A stretch of 46,497 nt of DNA from Spirochaetia bacterium UBA6919 (GCA_002450905.1 DKAT01000045.1:1-46497), one strand, 5' to 3'; counted from the stretch's first letter, positions 1 to 9,473 are shown. Translations and numbers: made by a program. Notes: generated by a model from the sequence alone, not told the origin.

Positions 1-286
1 AACTCTAAAAGATTCATCGTTCTGTAATTTCTTTTCATCGTAATACTCCAAATCATTTGTTATATTACTATACACAAGTTCGGAGCAAACGTTACAAGCA
101 TTTTTTATTTTATCAGGAGAATTATACCCTACTTTTTAATAAACATTGCAAGATTAACTTCTAACTAATACAACTGATAATTTTTGACATATGAAATCCT
201 TTGAAACATGGTGCGAGAGCCTCACCATGACAGTGTTGATTTTATGACTTTAATTTTAAAAGGGATTTAGTATATTTTAAAATATT
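1..286. other. left-edge non-coding stretch with a possible coding fragment
   Basis: No complete gene is visible here. On the minus strand bases 135 to 1 form one open frame of 45 codons that runs off the left edge. Its composition looks protein-like and includes a CxxC (reading ACNVC) and an acidic stretch. It has no ATG and is preceded by an in-frame TAA at 136-138, so it is either a broken gene end or chance. The rest is AT-rich spacer apart from the hairpin at 207-229. Confidence 0.25.
207..229 (-). terminator. hairpin downstream of the HD-GYP gene
   Basis: A perfect 7-bp inverted repeat (CATGGTG / CACCATG) encloses a 9-base loop and is GC-rich compared with its surroundings. It lies about 60 bp past the stop of the HD-GYP gene in that gene's direction of transcription. 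The tail on the minus strand (TTTCAAAGG) is only weakly T-rich, so it is a candidate terminator or 3' end structure rather than a certain one. Confidence 0.35.
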
Positions 287-1498
287 TTATTTTATGGGGA
301 TCTCTTCCACAGGTAAAGAATCTCCGAGAACTTCCGTTATATATCTTGTACCATCCAAATTGAGATCTATTCTTATAGGTTTTGAAAGAGGTCTTCCATA
401 CTCATTTTTGATGATTTCTATTTTTGGACGTGAGGTGAAATCGTGATCTTTATCTGTTATCTTAGCTATCTCTTTTGTGTTTAGAAGAACATAATCATCA
501 ATTTTAAAATAACTGCTTTCCTTGTATAATTTGTTTAATTGATTGACAAAGTGGTGTACCAGATCTGATTTAAAAAATATTCCAGCTTTCTTCAGAATGA
601 GATTTATGGTTTCTCTGATTGTAAAAGCTTTTTTATAGGAACGACGAGTGGTCAGGGCATCATAGAAATCTGCTATGGAAACTATCGTTATAATATCTTC
701 AATATCATCCCCCTTTAATTTTAAGGGGTATCCTGTGCCGTCATATTTCTCATGATGGAGGAGGACTATTTTTTTTACAATCTCACTCAGGGATTTATTA
801 TTTTTAATGATATCATATCCAATTTTAGAATGGTGTTTTACGGTTTCGAATTCCTCTTTGGAAAGCTCTGAGGGCTTATTGATTAATTCATTGGGTACTT
901 TTACTTTTCCAATGTCATGAAGGAATCCTCCTAGTCCTATTTCCTTTACTTTCTCATTATCATAATTAAGTTTTTTTGCAAATACCATGGATATAACACC
1001 CACATTCAGAGAATGGGTATATGTATAATCGTCATAGGCCTGAATATCCAGGAGATTTATGATATCTTCATTGCTTTCATCCAATTCTTTTAATATCTTA
1101 TCAACAACCTCTTTTGCTCTGTCAAAAAAATGACCATTGCTTTCCGTTTCTTCGCTAACCATTTTTAGGATTTTTTCCATAACATCAACGGCTTCTTTCT
1201 GAGTTTGAGAGGTGATGGATCTTGGTCCTTCATAAACTTGATCATCAAGATATTGGTGGAGAGTCTTTATAGGATAGGATTCTTTTTGTCCGGTGGGTTT
1301 TTTATAAAATATTTTTTCAATTCCTGAAGCATTTAGGGCATGAATTTCATCTTCGGTGAAGGGAATGTAGGCTGCATGGACAAAATTACCCTTCTCATCA
1401 TAAGTGTTGTGCTTTAAAAGGAATCCAGACTCTAAGTGCTTGACACTGATTTCTACAGTTTCCAGATTGCCCAGGAGAGATTTATTTTCATCACTCAT
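287..1498 (-). CDS. HD-GYP domain cyclic-di-GMP phosphodiesterase
   Basis: This 403-residue protein is most likely a cytoplasmic phosphodiesterase that degrades cyclic di-GMP. The HD-GYP core spans about residues 150-320 and carries HDIGK (194-198, metal-binding His-Asp) and HHEKYDGTGYP (248-258), the signature of the catalytically competent subfamily. Residues about 12-70 resemble the DUF3391-type N-terminal domain often found on HD-GYP proteins, and the last 80 residues form a separate beta-rich tail. There is no receiver domain and no membrane segment. The ATG follows TAGGT at a usable distance. An extended -10 element lies upstream at 1553-1561. The gene stands alone. The family is certain; the substrate is inferred from the intact motif. 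Confidence 0.9.
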   Translation of the reverse strand: MSDENKSLLGNLETVEISVKHLESGFLLKHNTYDEKGNFVHAAYIPFTEDEIHALNASGIEKIFYKKPTGQKESYPIKTLHQYLDDQVYEGPRSITSQTQKEAVDVMEKILKMVSEETESNGHFFDRAKEVVDKILKELDESNEDIINLLDIQAYDDYTYTHSLNVGVISMVFAKKLNYDNEKVKEIGLGGFLHDIGKVKVPNELINKPSELSKEEFETVKHHSKIGYDIIKNNKSLSEIVKKIVLLHHEKYDGTGYPLKLKGDDIEDIITIVSIADFYDALTTRRSYKKAFTIRETINLILKKAGIFFKSDLVHHFVNQLNKLYKESSYFKIDDYVLLNTKEIAKITDKDHDFTSRPKIEIIKNEYGRPLSKPIRIDLNLDGTRYITEVLGDSLPVEEIPIK

Positions 1499-1552
1499 TA
1501 TATTTACCTATTTATAACAACCAGAAATTATAAGCTAATTTCACTTACCAAA

Positions 1553-1561
1553 ATTATAACA
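1553..1561 (-). promoter_or_regulatory. extended -10 promoter of the HD-GYP gene
   Basis: On the minus strand the sequence TGTTATAAT is an extended -10 box (TGnTATAAT). It lies about 55 bp upstream of the ATG, with no convincing -35 hexamer at 16-18 bp. The promoter of the exported-protein gene at 5342 carries the same TGTTATAAT. Confidence 0.5.
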
Positions 1562-1726
1562 CTTAATATTGCTCCCAAGTTTTAAAATTATTAAAATAAT
1601 ATGAGAAGTCAATAGACTTTGGCTTCATTCGATGATATTTTAACAAAATCATAATCTTTAAACCTGTGTTTATCATATTCTTATTCAAATCATTTTATTT
1701 AATTTATTTTTCAATGTCTTAATCAA

Positions 1727-2146
1727 TCACGATAATTTCTTTATCAGGATAATTCTTAAACTTTCTTTTACATAGCCATAAGATTTGGTATTCTTCTTAT
1801 AAATTCTCCAAGGAATTGTCAGAGTGATAATCCTTTTCTTATACTTCCTGTGGGTGAAGAGAAGATGCCAAGTGAAGTTAGTATCCGGTTTTCCTCCAAG
1901 ACCGGAATAATAGAATCGAAATCGTCCCATCTTATCGGTAGTTCTTTTATAAATACTAGCCACACCATACAAGGATTGGTTCATATCCACACCATTTTCC
2001 ACCCTCTCAACAACAACACCTCGAATGGGTTCCCCTTTCTTATTGACTACAATGCCCCAGACATCATGACTATAAGCATAGTCCACATATCGAGTAGTGC
2101 AGGATATGCATGAAATAATTAAGATAGCTGAAACTATAATACGCAT
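1727..2146 (-). CDS. small lipoprotein with carboxypeptidase-regulatory-like fold
   Basis: This 139-residue protein starts with a short lipoprotein signal (MRIIVSAILIISCISC). The lipobox Cys is probably Cys16, though Cys13 is a second candidate. After it the sequence DVWGIVVNKKGEPIRGVVVERV resembles the start of a carboxypeptidase-regulatory-like or CarboxypepD_reg beta-sandwich, which is common in envelope proteins. The rest (Tyr- and Arg-rich, with a GRFRFYYSG strand) fits one small beta domain. No catalytic motif is visible. It is predicted to be anchored in a membrane facing the periplasm. It is transcribed away from the NtrC gene and has no obvious operon partner. The function is unknown. 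Confidence 0.7.
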   Translation of the reverse strand: MRIIVSAILIISCISCTTRYVDYAYSHDVWGIVVNKKGEPIRGVVVERVENGVDMNQSLYGVASIYKRTTDKMGRFRFYYSGLGGKPDTNFTWHLLFTHRKYKKRIITLTIPWRIYKKNTKSYGYVKESLRIILIKKLS

Positions 2147-2374
2147 AACTTGTGTTTCACTCTAATTTATAAGAAATCTTCTATACGATAAAATACTTTA
2201 TATCAAATTGTCGGATAATATGTCATAATATATTTAGCATTATTGTATAAACTGATTACTCCATCAGCAGACAATTGTCATAAGGGGTTCATTCCTGTTC
2301 TAATTTTAAAAAAACCTTTTATAATCAGATATTTTACATTATATTTAATTAAACATAAGTCGTTACAGGTTAGT

Positions 2375-3739
2375 ATGAACATTAATTTTGATATTCTGGT
2401 TATCGATGATGAAAAGAATATTCGTGGTCTTCTTGTGGATTTATTGGAGCCAGAAGGTTTTAATGTAGACACCGCAGAAGATGGGGTTGCCGGACTTCAG
2501 AAACTCCAGGAAAAACAGTATGATCTGGTGCTTGTCGATGTTATGATGCCCAGAAAAGATGGTCTGCAGCTCCTTTCAGAAGCAATGGTCTTCCAGCCTA
2601 ATCTCCCAGTTATTATGATGTCTGCTTTAAATGATGTGAATAATATAATTACCGCTATAAAAAAAGGGGCATTTCATTTCCTCACCAAACCCATTGATAT
2701 TGATCTTGTATATAGTCTTGTAAATAAAATTGTTGATCAAAAAAAGATGAATGATGAAAATCGTCATTTAAAAGAAAAATTATCCTTCTATGAATCCTAT
2801 CCTAATATCATCGGCAATAGTAAACCGTTTCTGGATGCAGTCCAAAGGGCTTTACAGATTGCAAGAACAGAAGCATTTTGTTTAATTTTAGGGGAAAGTG
2901 GTACTGGAAAAGAATTAATCGCAGAACTCATCCAAAAAGAGAGTAGCAGGAAGGATGCCCCATTTTTTAAAATTAATTGTGCAGCTATTCCCAGTAATTT
3001 ATTGGAGAGTGAATTATTTGGTCATGAAAAAGGGTCTTTCACCGGGGCAATCCAAATGAAGAAGGGGCTCTTTGAGTTATCCAATCTGGGGACGTTATTT
3101 TTAGATGAAATTGGTGATCTTGAATTACCCCTCCAGGCGAAGTTATTGAGAGCTATTGAACTTGGTGAATTTACTCGTGTTGGAGGACAGAAAGTCATTA
3201 AAACTAATGTAAGGATAATTTCTGCGACTCATAGAGATTTACCAGAAAAAATTAAAGACAAATCTTTTCGGGAAGACCTTTATTATCGATTAAATGTAGT
3301 TAATATCTATCTCCCAACACTCAGAGAACGTATTGAAGATATTCCTATCTTGGCTAAACACTTTATTAAGGAATTGAGCGTTAAGAATTTCAAGCCAGAA
3401 AAGCCGATTACAAATGAGGCATTGAGCTATCTGATGACCTATCCTTTTAAAGGGAATGTCAGGGAACTTAAGAATCTTATGGAACGTGCTGTGGTATTAT
3501 CCAATAATGACACAATTGATCTTGGTGATATTTTTGGGGATAACACATTTCGCCAGGAAAAGCATTATTTACAGATTCCCATCGGAATACCAATGCAGGA
3601 TATAGAAAATATTGTTATTAAAAAAGTCCTTGAGCTCAATAATGGAGATAAGAAAAAAACCGCTGATATGCTCCAGGTCTCTCTTAGGAAGATTTTTTAT
3701 AAAGTGAAAGAGGAGAAGGACTCCCCTAAAGATCATTAA
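2375..3739 (+). CDS. NtrC-family sigma-54-dependent response regulator
   Basis: This 454-residue cytoplasmic regulator has three domains. The receiver (about 4-120) has the acidic pair DD at 11-12 and the phospho-acceptor Asp55 in VLVDVMMP. The AAA+ domain (about 143-375) has Walker A GESGTGKE at 173-180, the sigma-54 contact loop GSFTGA at 220-225 (usually GAFTGA) and Walker B FLDEIGD at 242-248. The C-terminal Fis-type helix-turn-helix covers about 410-445. I chose the ATG at 2375 because the upstream in-frame TTG at 2243 adds 44 residues that belong to no domain, and AGGT precedes 2375. No partner kinase is adjacent; the PAS kinase at 14.2 kb is a distant candidate. The gene's 3' end overlaps the convergent LETM1-like gene by 14 bp. 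Confidence 0.92.
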   Translation: MNINFDILVIDDEKNIRGLLVDLLEPEGFNVDTAEDGVAGLQKLQEKQYDLVLVDVMMPRKDGLQLLSEAMVFQPNLPVIMMSALNDVNNIITAIKKGAFHFLTKPIDIDLVYSLVNKIVDQKKMNDENRHLKEKLSFYESYPNIIGNSKPFLDAVQRALQIARTEAFCLILGESGTGKELIAELIQKESSRKDAPFFKINCAAIPSNLLESELFGHEKGSFTGAIQMKKGLFELSNLGTLFLDEIGDLELPLQAKLLRAIELGEFTRVGGQKVIKTNVRIISATHRDLPEKIKDKSFREDLYYRLNVVNIYLPTLRERIEDIPILAKHFIKELSVKNFKPEKPITNEALSYLMTYPFKGNVRELKNLMERAVVLSNNDTIDLGDIFGDNTFRQEKHYLQIPIGIPMQDIENIVIKKVLELNNGDKKKTADMLQVSLRKIFYKVKEEKDSPKDH

Positions 3740-4976
3740 GTTGCTTAAAATAGAAATCAGTTGATAGGTGCAATATTTCAAAGTAAGTATATTGTTTAAT
3801 TAGTTTCTTACACAGGAGAAAACTGACGTATTTATCCATATTGTTTATTGGATCAGAATCTTTTTTACCTAATATCTGGGGAATGTCCTCCCGATAATAT
3901 TTTTTCAACTTATTAAACTCGTTTTTATCGATATCCATTAATTCATATTCTTTTAAATCACTACAAAGTTTTTCAGCAATGATGAGACTGACACCGATAT
4001 GATAAAATCTCTCTCTGAATGGGAGCTTATAAATAACGTTTAATATATTACCCGGAATGATATTTTCATATGAATTTCTGATAATGAGTGCTGGTCTTAA
4101 TAATAGGGCAATTTGTTTTGTTAATATCAGTCGGAAAGTCTTTTTGGGATGATCCTGGCGGTATAATAATTCCTCTAAACTAAAGTAAAATAAAAACTTG
4201 TTGTCATCATACAAAAAAGTTTTTTCAAATATAGAGAAAGAAATCATTAATATAATTTTAAACGGGATAGGGTGATTTAAGAGTTTTTCAAATGAATCAA
4301 CAACTTCGATGGTTTTATTTTCAAGACTTTTACGAAAAAGAGATTTTTCAATTTCTTTTAAAACCTGATCCGACTTATCCCAGTTGAAACGACGGATGGC
4401 ATTTTTAAGCGTAGATAACTCCATATGGAAATGCTTTATCAGAAGAAGAAAGTGATGATGATTGGGTTCAATATAGTGCTCTCTGAGGGCTTTTTCATTT
4501 CCAAGGGTTTTTCTTTCCTTCACTGCTTTCATAAAATCATCGATGAGATAATATACTTTTCTGGCACCAAGCTCTAACTGGAGTTCTTGTTCTAATTCCT
4601 TTATTTTATCCATATCCGTTAAGACAAAGAAGTCATCAGTAACCTTAACTTCTTTTTTCACAGTCCTTTTAAAGGAAGAAGGGAGGAAGTTCCAAGGGAG
4701 GAACCTTGCTAATAATGGAAGGAGTACGGAACCTCCTGGCATAAGGAAAATTGAAAACACGATACCCATTTTCCCAAGATCCTTAAACTGTTGTATGACA
4801 GCCTTCTTTTCATTGGCTGTAATAGGTTTAAATACCGCCATTTTTGCTAAAATAATGACCATTTCCTGGGTGTTGATCATCTCCTGCCAGAATGCCTTTC
4901 CATTTTCCTGAAAGAATTTCTTTAAATCCTTGTACCAATAATGAATAAAGGAATGTACCCATCGCGATTTTATCAT
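3726..4976 (-). CDS. LETM1-like membrane protein
   Basis: This is a 416-residue protein. Residues about 50-106 match the conserved core of the LETM1 family, which is best known as a mitochondrial inner-membrane ion-exchange and volume factor. They include a basic stretch before one hydrophobic segment (about 70-95, FSIFLMPGGSVLLPLLARF) and then the signature FLPWNFLPSSF, which resembles the mitochondrial FPNMLPSTF. Residues 130-416 are helical and charged with no recognised domain. No EF-hand is present. It is probably an inner-membrane protein with a large cytoplasmic part. It converges on the NtrC regulator gene with a 14-bp overlap. Bacterial members have no settled function, so an ion-transport role is only an inference from homology. 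Confidence 0.65.
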   Translation of the reverse strand: MIKSRWVHSFIHYWYKDLKKFFQENGKAFWQEMINTQEMVIILAKMAVFKPITANEKKAVIQQFKDLGKMGIVFSIFLMPGGSVLLPLLARFLPWNFLPSSFKRTVKKEVKVTDDFFVLTDMDKIKELEQELQLELGARKVYYLIDDFMKAVKERKTLGNEKALREHYIEPNHHHFLLLIKHFHMELSTLKNAIRRFNWDKSDQVLKEIEKSLFRKSLENKTIEVVDSFEKLLNHPIPFKIILMISFSIFEKTFLYDDNKFLFYFSLEELLYRQDHPKKTFRLILTKQIALLLRPALIIRNSYENIIPGNILNVIYKLPFRERFYHIGVSLIIAEKLCSDLKEYELMDIDKNEFNKLKKYYREDIPQILGKKDSDPINNMDKYVSFLLCKKLIKQYTYFEILHLSTDFYFKQLNDL

Positions 4977-5284
4977 AACCTAATAAATTCTCTAACAATA
5001 ATTCAAGTTACTTTGAAAATAACTTCGATACATTTATCGGGTATTCTTAAATAAATAATATATATCATGTATAAAAAATATTAAATATAATAAGGGGTAG
5101 AAAAAATTCGTTGACTGATAAAGAGAATTCAAAGAGTATAAATTCATAGCGGTATGATATAAGTTCACTTGCATATACGGATTTCTATGCAATAAAATAC
5201 AATTATAGAAATGCTAAATGATTAACACCAGTTTATTATTAATTAATGGTATTTGTTTTTATATCTATAAAATTATTTGATTCA

Positions 5285-5313
5285 TTGAATTTCATAGTAG
5301 ATTGTGTTATAAT
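5285..5313 (+). promoter_or_regulatory. sigma-70-type promoter for the exported protein at 5342
   Basis: TTGAAT (5285-5290), a 17-bp spacer and TATAAT (5308-5313, preceded by TG as an extended -10) make a near-consensus promoter. GGAG at 5332-5335 precedes the ATG at 5342. The rest of the 365-bp spacer between 4977 and 5341 is AT-rich, and I see nothing else definite in it. Confidence 0.75.
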
Positions 5314-5341
5314 TATCATAAATAAAACATTGGAGTGACTT

Positions 5342-5827
5342 ATGAAAAAAATAATGATCATAACATTACTGCTTATAACAGCAATTTTAACTCAGAAACA
5401 TTCATCTCATGCATCTGGAATGGCTTATTATGAAGGAATAATTGAACTACCTGGTGTTAGTGTTAAAATATCTCGATTTTTTCGGGGTGGATACATGAGT
5501 GCTGATAAAAAATGGTCTATTACCAGTATGAGTTTTAATATCACAGCAAAAGAGGGACATGAGATTTATAGTAATGGGTATCTACTCTATCTTGGGAAGA
5601 AACATTATTTCAGACAAAAGAATCATAAATGGATTCAAGCTGCTTATGTTTATGAAAAATATAACCAAACAAAGAGTGATGAATACCGTCAAAAGGGATA
5701 TGATAGTAGAAAAGCAACTTTTGTCTATTCTTATCGAAAAGATGACGGAAAGTCTATAAAAGTATACAAAAGCGTTCAATTAAAATTAATTTACGTCGGA
5801 AATATGCCAAAATTAAAGGGAAAATAA
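5342..5827 (+). CDS. exported protein of unknown function
   Basis: This 161-residue protein has a clear Sec signal peptide (MKKIMIITLLLITAILTQ..., cleavage probably after HASG or ASHA near residue 24). The mature part is about 135 residues, rich in Tyr, Lys and Ser, with alternating strands (IIELPGVSVKISRFFRGGYMS, SITSMSFNITA, YLLYLGKKHYF). That pattern is consistent with a small periplasmic beta-sheet protein that may bind a ligand. No Cys, metal motif or named domain is visible. It has its own strong promoter and a terminator, so it is monocistronic. I do not recognise the family. Confidence 0.75.
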   Translation: MKKIMIITLLLITAILTQKHSSHASGMAYYEGIIELPGVSVKISRFFRGGYMSADKKWSITSMSFNITAKEGHEIYSNGYLLYLGKKHYFRQKNHKWIQAAYVYEKYNQTKSDEYRQKGYDSRKATFVYSYRKDDGKSIKVYKSVQLKLIYVGNMPKLKGK

Positions 5828-6001
5828 GGTTTTTTTTAAATAAATATTTTATCTCACAGAAAAATAACTGACTATTAATCAGGATCTAGACATTTGATAA
5901 GATGAATTCGGAATGTAACAAATATGAATATTACACTTTTTAAAATAAAAGACTAATCCTTTTTTTGAAAACGTCGAATAACTTTATGTAGCGTTCCTTA
6001 T

Positions 6002-6054
6002 AAAGAGACAGCCTTTCCTTAAAAATTTTAGAGCAAACGGTTGTCTCTTTTTTT
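6002..6054. terminator. rho-independent terminator, probably two-way
   Basis: AAAGAGACAGCC (6002-6013) pairs with GGTTGTCTCTTT (6039-6050) as a 12-bp stem with one G-U pair. The 25-base loop can fold again through AAAATTTT. On the plus strand it is followed by seven Ts, which ends transcription from the exported-protein gene. Read on the minus strand it ends the YpdA-like gene, though with a poorer T tract. The T tract touches the stop codon of that gene. Confidence 0.75.
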
Positions 6055-7045
6055 ATTTCAACTGGTTTTTTATGTGGGGGATTATTTTTTCTCCATGAAA
6101 TCTTCCGTTTTCTATAAATACAAGGGATGAATCATTCCCTGCGGTGATTACTCCTGCTATAAATACCCCTTCAATGTTTGTTTCAAAACTATCCGGATTA
6201 TGCTGGGGTTTCTGGGTATCACGATCTATTTGAACACCCAGTGATCTTAGGAGACTGCTATTAGGCTGGTAACCTGTTAATGCCAGGACAAAATCATTTG
6301 TTACGGTATGTGATGTCCCGTCTGATGTTTCAATAATTACTTCATGATTTCTAATTTCCTTTACCTGAGCATTCATAAAGGCTTTAATACTTCCTTCACT
6401 AATTCTATTCAGGAGATCTGGTTCTACCCAGTATTTTAGGTGACTGAATTTCTCTCCCCTATGGACGATGGTGATGTGTGAACCAGCTCTATACAATTCT
6501 AAAGCAGCTTCCGCGGCTGAATTTCTCCCGCCTATGATCAGAACATTTTTTCTTACATAAGGATGGTTTTCTACAAAATAATGAGAGACTTTTGCGAGGT
6601 CTTCACCCAGGATATCAAGCATACGTGGGTTATCAAATACCCCAGTCGCTATAATGATTTTTTTAGACTGATAATATTGATTTTCCCCCATTGGATTTTT
6701 CGTTTGAATTTGAAAAATATCATTCATTTTCTGGATATGCGTTACTGGTTCATAAGTATTGATATTGATTTTATTATCGATGACGAATTTTGCATAGTAT
6801 CTGAGGGCTTCTTCTCTTGTAGGCTTGATATTAACAATATTTAAGGGATAGTTTCCGATTTCAATCAGTTCCCGAGTGGTGAAGAATACCATAGATATTG
6901 GGAATCGATAGATGGAATCGGTGATACAGCCTTTTTCAAGAATAAGATAATTTAAATTTGCCTTCATGGCAGCCAATCCACAAGATAAACCAGCTGGACC
7001 TCCACCTACGATTATGACATCGTGAGTTGGATGATTGTTTTGCAT
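6053..7045 (-). CDS. ypdA: YpdA-type FAD/NAD(P)H disulfide reductase
   Basis: This 330-residue single-domain flavoprotein of the thioredoxin-reductase superfamily has an N-terminal FAD dinucleotide fold (IIVGGGPAGLSCG, about residues 11-24), a central NAD(P)H fold (VLIIGGRNSAAEAALEL, about 168-184) and a C-terminal FAD motif (GVFIAGVITAG). The string IYRFPISMVFFTT after the first fold is typical of YpdA, the putative bacillithiol disulfide reductase. There is no CxxC redox pair, as expected for YpdA and unlike true thioredoxin reductase. The ATG has a strong AAAGGAGG site. Bacillithiol biosynthesis genes are not in the window, so the physiological substrate is inferred. It may be co-transcribed behind mutS2, 82 bp away. 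Confidence 0.75.
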   Translation of the reverse strand: MQNNHPTHDVIIVGGGPAGLSCGLAAMKANLNYLILEKGCITDSIYRFPISMVFFTTRELIEIGNYPLNIVNIKPTREEALRYYAKFVIDNKININTYEPVTHIQKMNDIFQIQTKNPMGENQYYQSKKIIIATGVFDNPRMLDILGEDLAKVSHYFVENHPYVRKNVLIIGGRNSAAEAALELYRAGSHITIVHRGEKFSHLKYWVEPDLLNRISEGSIKAFMNAQVKEIRNHEVIIETSDGTSHTVTNDFVLALTGYQPNSSLLRSLGVQIDRDTQKPQHNPDSFETNIEGVFIAGVITAGNDSSLVFIENGRFHGEKIIPHIKNQLK

Positions 7046-7127
7046 TGTTGTCCTCCTTTGTATTTTATGAAATCAAATACTTTTGTGGATTATCGTATTA
7101 ATTGATATAAAATCTTTAGACTAGTAA

Positions 7128-9473
7128 TTATATTATGAAGACCTCTGTTACACCATATCCACCCTCATCAGGGTTTGCGAGATTAAAGGATTTGACCAGT
7201 GGATTCTTTCTCAGATGCTCTTCAATGAATGTTCGTAAAATACCACTCCCCTTACCATGGATAATACGTCCTTTTTCAGTTCCTGTTGTATATAGCTGTT
7301 CGATATATTTGTCCGTTTCTTTTACTGCCTCTTCTGTTCTAAGGCCAAGTAAAATGAGCTCATAGGGGGGTAGATTTTGATTTGCCTGATATGAGAACTT
7401 TGATTTATCGTTTGATATGGTATTTTGAGGAGTTATATTTGTCTTTTTGAGGTCAGATAGATGGGTACTGACTTTAATATCTCCAATTTGAACTGTTACA
7501 GATGATTTTTTGATATCATGAATTTTACCTGAGCGATTTAGTGTGTTCACAAAGGCAATATCCCCTATTTTCCATTCTAAAACTTCCTCTGATTGATATA
7601 TTGGCTCGTCTAATTCGTCTAGTTCTTTTTGGATAGAGCTATCAATGGTTTCAATACTGCTTAGACTTTCTTTGAGGGATTCCATGTCATGTATTGATGA
7701 TTTTGCTTTGTCAAAGAGCTTTAAGACCTTTTTTCGGGTGTCTGCAATAATTTCATGTTCCTTTATTAATTTCAACCGTTTGAGTTCACGTAATTCCTTT
7801 TCGAGAATATCTTCTCGTACATTTAATTCGGATTCTTTAGTGCTTAATTGTTGTAATTTTTGATTATAGCGTTCTGATAATCGAGCAATTTTTTCCTTCT
7901 CCTCATGGATATTGTCAATAAAGCGATCCTCCGGTGTAGTATCTTCTTCAATAATATTTTTAGCCCTCTCAATGATGGATTCATTTAGTCCAAGGCGTTT
8001 AGCAATATCCAGGGCATTACTTTTCCCACTGAATCCATATATTAATTTGTATAAGGGTTTGAGAGTATCCAAATCAAAATCACAAGATGCGTTTTCTACT
8101 TCTGGATACATTAAGTGATAATTCTTAATCTTCGTATAGTGGGTGGTAACAATACATGGGCAGTTGATTTCACGAAGTTTATCTAAAATAGAGATTCCCA
8201 GACTGCTCCCTTCCTCAGGATCTGTACCAGCTCCTAATTCATCAATCAGCACAAGGCTATTTTTTGTTGCATTATTAAGAATTTCTATAATCTGTTTGAT
8301 ATGCCCTGAGAAAGTGGATAGATTTTGTTCAATACTCTGTTCATCTCCACTATCAATAAATATTTCATCAGGAATAGAAATTGTACTACCCTCTTTAACA
8401 GGGATTAAAATACCTGCTGTTGTTAATAATACAAGTAGTCCAAGAGTTTTCAGAGCTACTGTCTTACCTCCTGTATTAGGACCAGTAATTATAAGCATTT
8501 TATATTCATCGCCGAGTAGAATATTAATTGGAGTGGGAGATTGTTTTAAGAGAGGATGAGTAGCTTGAAATAATTTATATATACCGTTATTATTTAATTC
8601 AGGGCGGACTCCTGAGAATTCAATACTTAATTTTGCTTTACTATAAACAAGATCTATATAAGAAATATAATTTAGACACTCAAAAATCTGATTTAATTTA
8701 TCGCGGATTGCTTTTGTCAGCCTTTTAAGTATCCTTAACTCTTCTTCCTTCTCTTCTCTCAATAGGCCAATTAAATTATTATTTTCTTCTACAACATCTT
8801 CAGGCTCTATAAATAATGTTTCACCACTTCCAGAAGTATCAAGGACAATGCCTTTCAACTTGCCTTTTTGATCTTTTTTAATTGGGATAACAAATCTGTT
8901 TTCTCTAGTAGTTACAATAGAATCCTGGATTATATTTGAATAATTTTTATTGTGGATATATTGATAGAGACGACGTTCTAACTTCGATTTCTTACGACGG
9001 ATTTCTGATCGGACTTCTCTTAGTTTATTACTTGCCTGGTCGGTAATTTTACCATCTGGATCAATGGATCGAAAGATATTATCCTCAATGTGCTTGAATG
9101 TTTCAATGGGAGATGATAATTGATATAGGATAGGACAACGTTCTTCGAAAGAAAGAATATATTGACGTATTTCCCGTGAGGATTTTAAGACTTCATATAC
9201 TATAATAAGCTCATCAGCATATAAATAACTATTTTCTTTGCTTGCCCTTTCTAGTTCTGAATTAATATTATGAATATTGACATGAGGGAATTGTTCTTCT
9301 ATTATGATCTGAGTCATCTCATAGGTTTCTGATAGACTATGCCAGACATCATTTATAGATTTGATAAAATCGAGATTATCAATTTTTTGTTGACCTAGAG
9401 GGGAGAAACAAAGATTATTTAGCTTCTCTTCAATGGATTTCCATTCCAGAATAAGTTCTGTGTGTTTATGCAT
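7128..9473 (-). CDS. mutS2: endonuclease MutS2
   Basis: This 781-residue protein is the usual MutS2 length. MutS2 acts against recombination and in ribosome rescue in different bacteria. The N-terminal core and lever helices cover about 1-310. The ABC-type ATPase has Walker A GPNTGGKT at 331-338, Walker B LVLIDELGAGTDPEEG near 410-425 and an ABC signature region. A long coiled coil follows (about 510-620). The C-terminal Smr domain (about 705-781) keeps the HGKG motif (RIIHGKGSG). The usual LDLRG motif at its start reads LILLG, so the Asp linked to nuclease activity in other Smr domains is missing. No good ribosome site precedes the ATG at 9473. Confidence 0.95.
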   Translation of the reverse strand: MHKHTELILEWKSIEEKLNNLCFSPLGQQKIDNLDFIKSINDVWHSLSETYEMTQIIIEEQFPHVNIHNINSELERASKENSYLYADELIIVYEVLKSSREIRQYILSFEERCPILYQLSSPIETFKHIEDNIFRSIDPDGKITDQASNKLREVRSEIRRKKSKLERRLYQYIHNKNYSNIIQDSIVTTRENRFVIPIKKDQKGKLKGIVLDTSGSGETLFIEPEDVVEENNNLIGLLREEKEEELRILKRLTKAIRDKLNQIFECLNYISYIDLVYSKAKLSIEFSGVRPELNNNGIYKLFQATHPLLKQSPTPINILLGDEYKMLIITGPNTGGKTVALKTLGLLVLLTTAGILIPVKEGSTISIPDEIFIDSGDEQSIEQNLSTFSGHIKQIIEILNNATKNSLVLIDELGAGTDPEEGSSLGISILDKLREINCPCIVTTHYTKIKNYHLMYPEVENASCDFDLDTLKPLYKLIYGFSGKSNALDIAKRLGLNESIIERAKNIIEEDTTPEDRFIDNIHEEKEKIARLSERYNQKLQQLSTKESELNVREDILEKELRELKRLKLIKEHEIIADTRKKVLKLFDKAKSSIHDMESLKESLSSIETIDSSIQKELDELDEPIYQSEEVLEWKIGDIAFVNTLNRSGKIHDIKKSSVTVQIGDIKVSTHLSDLKKTNITPQNTISNDKSKFSYQANQNLPPYELILLGLRTEEAVKETDKYIEQLYTTGTEKGRIIHGKGSGILRTFIEEHLRKNPLVKSFNLANPDEGGYGVTEVFII

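Noticed and set aside
1850..2113. 87-codon plus-strand frame opposite the small lipoprotein gene
   Set aside because: The minus-strand frame has a lipoprotein signal and better coding character; this one is its shadow.
8143..8559. 138-codon plus-strand frame inside mutS2
   Set aside because: It is antisense to the conserved ATPase region of MutS2 and has no homology-like features.
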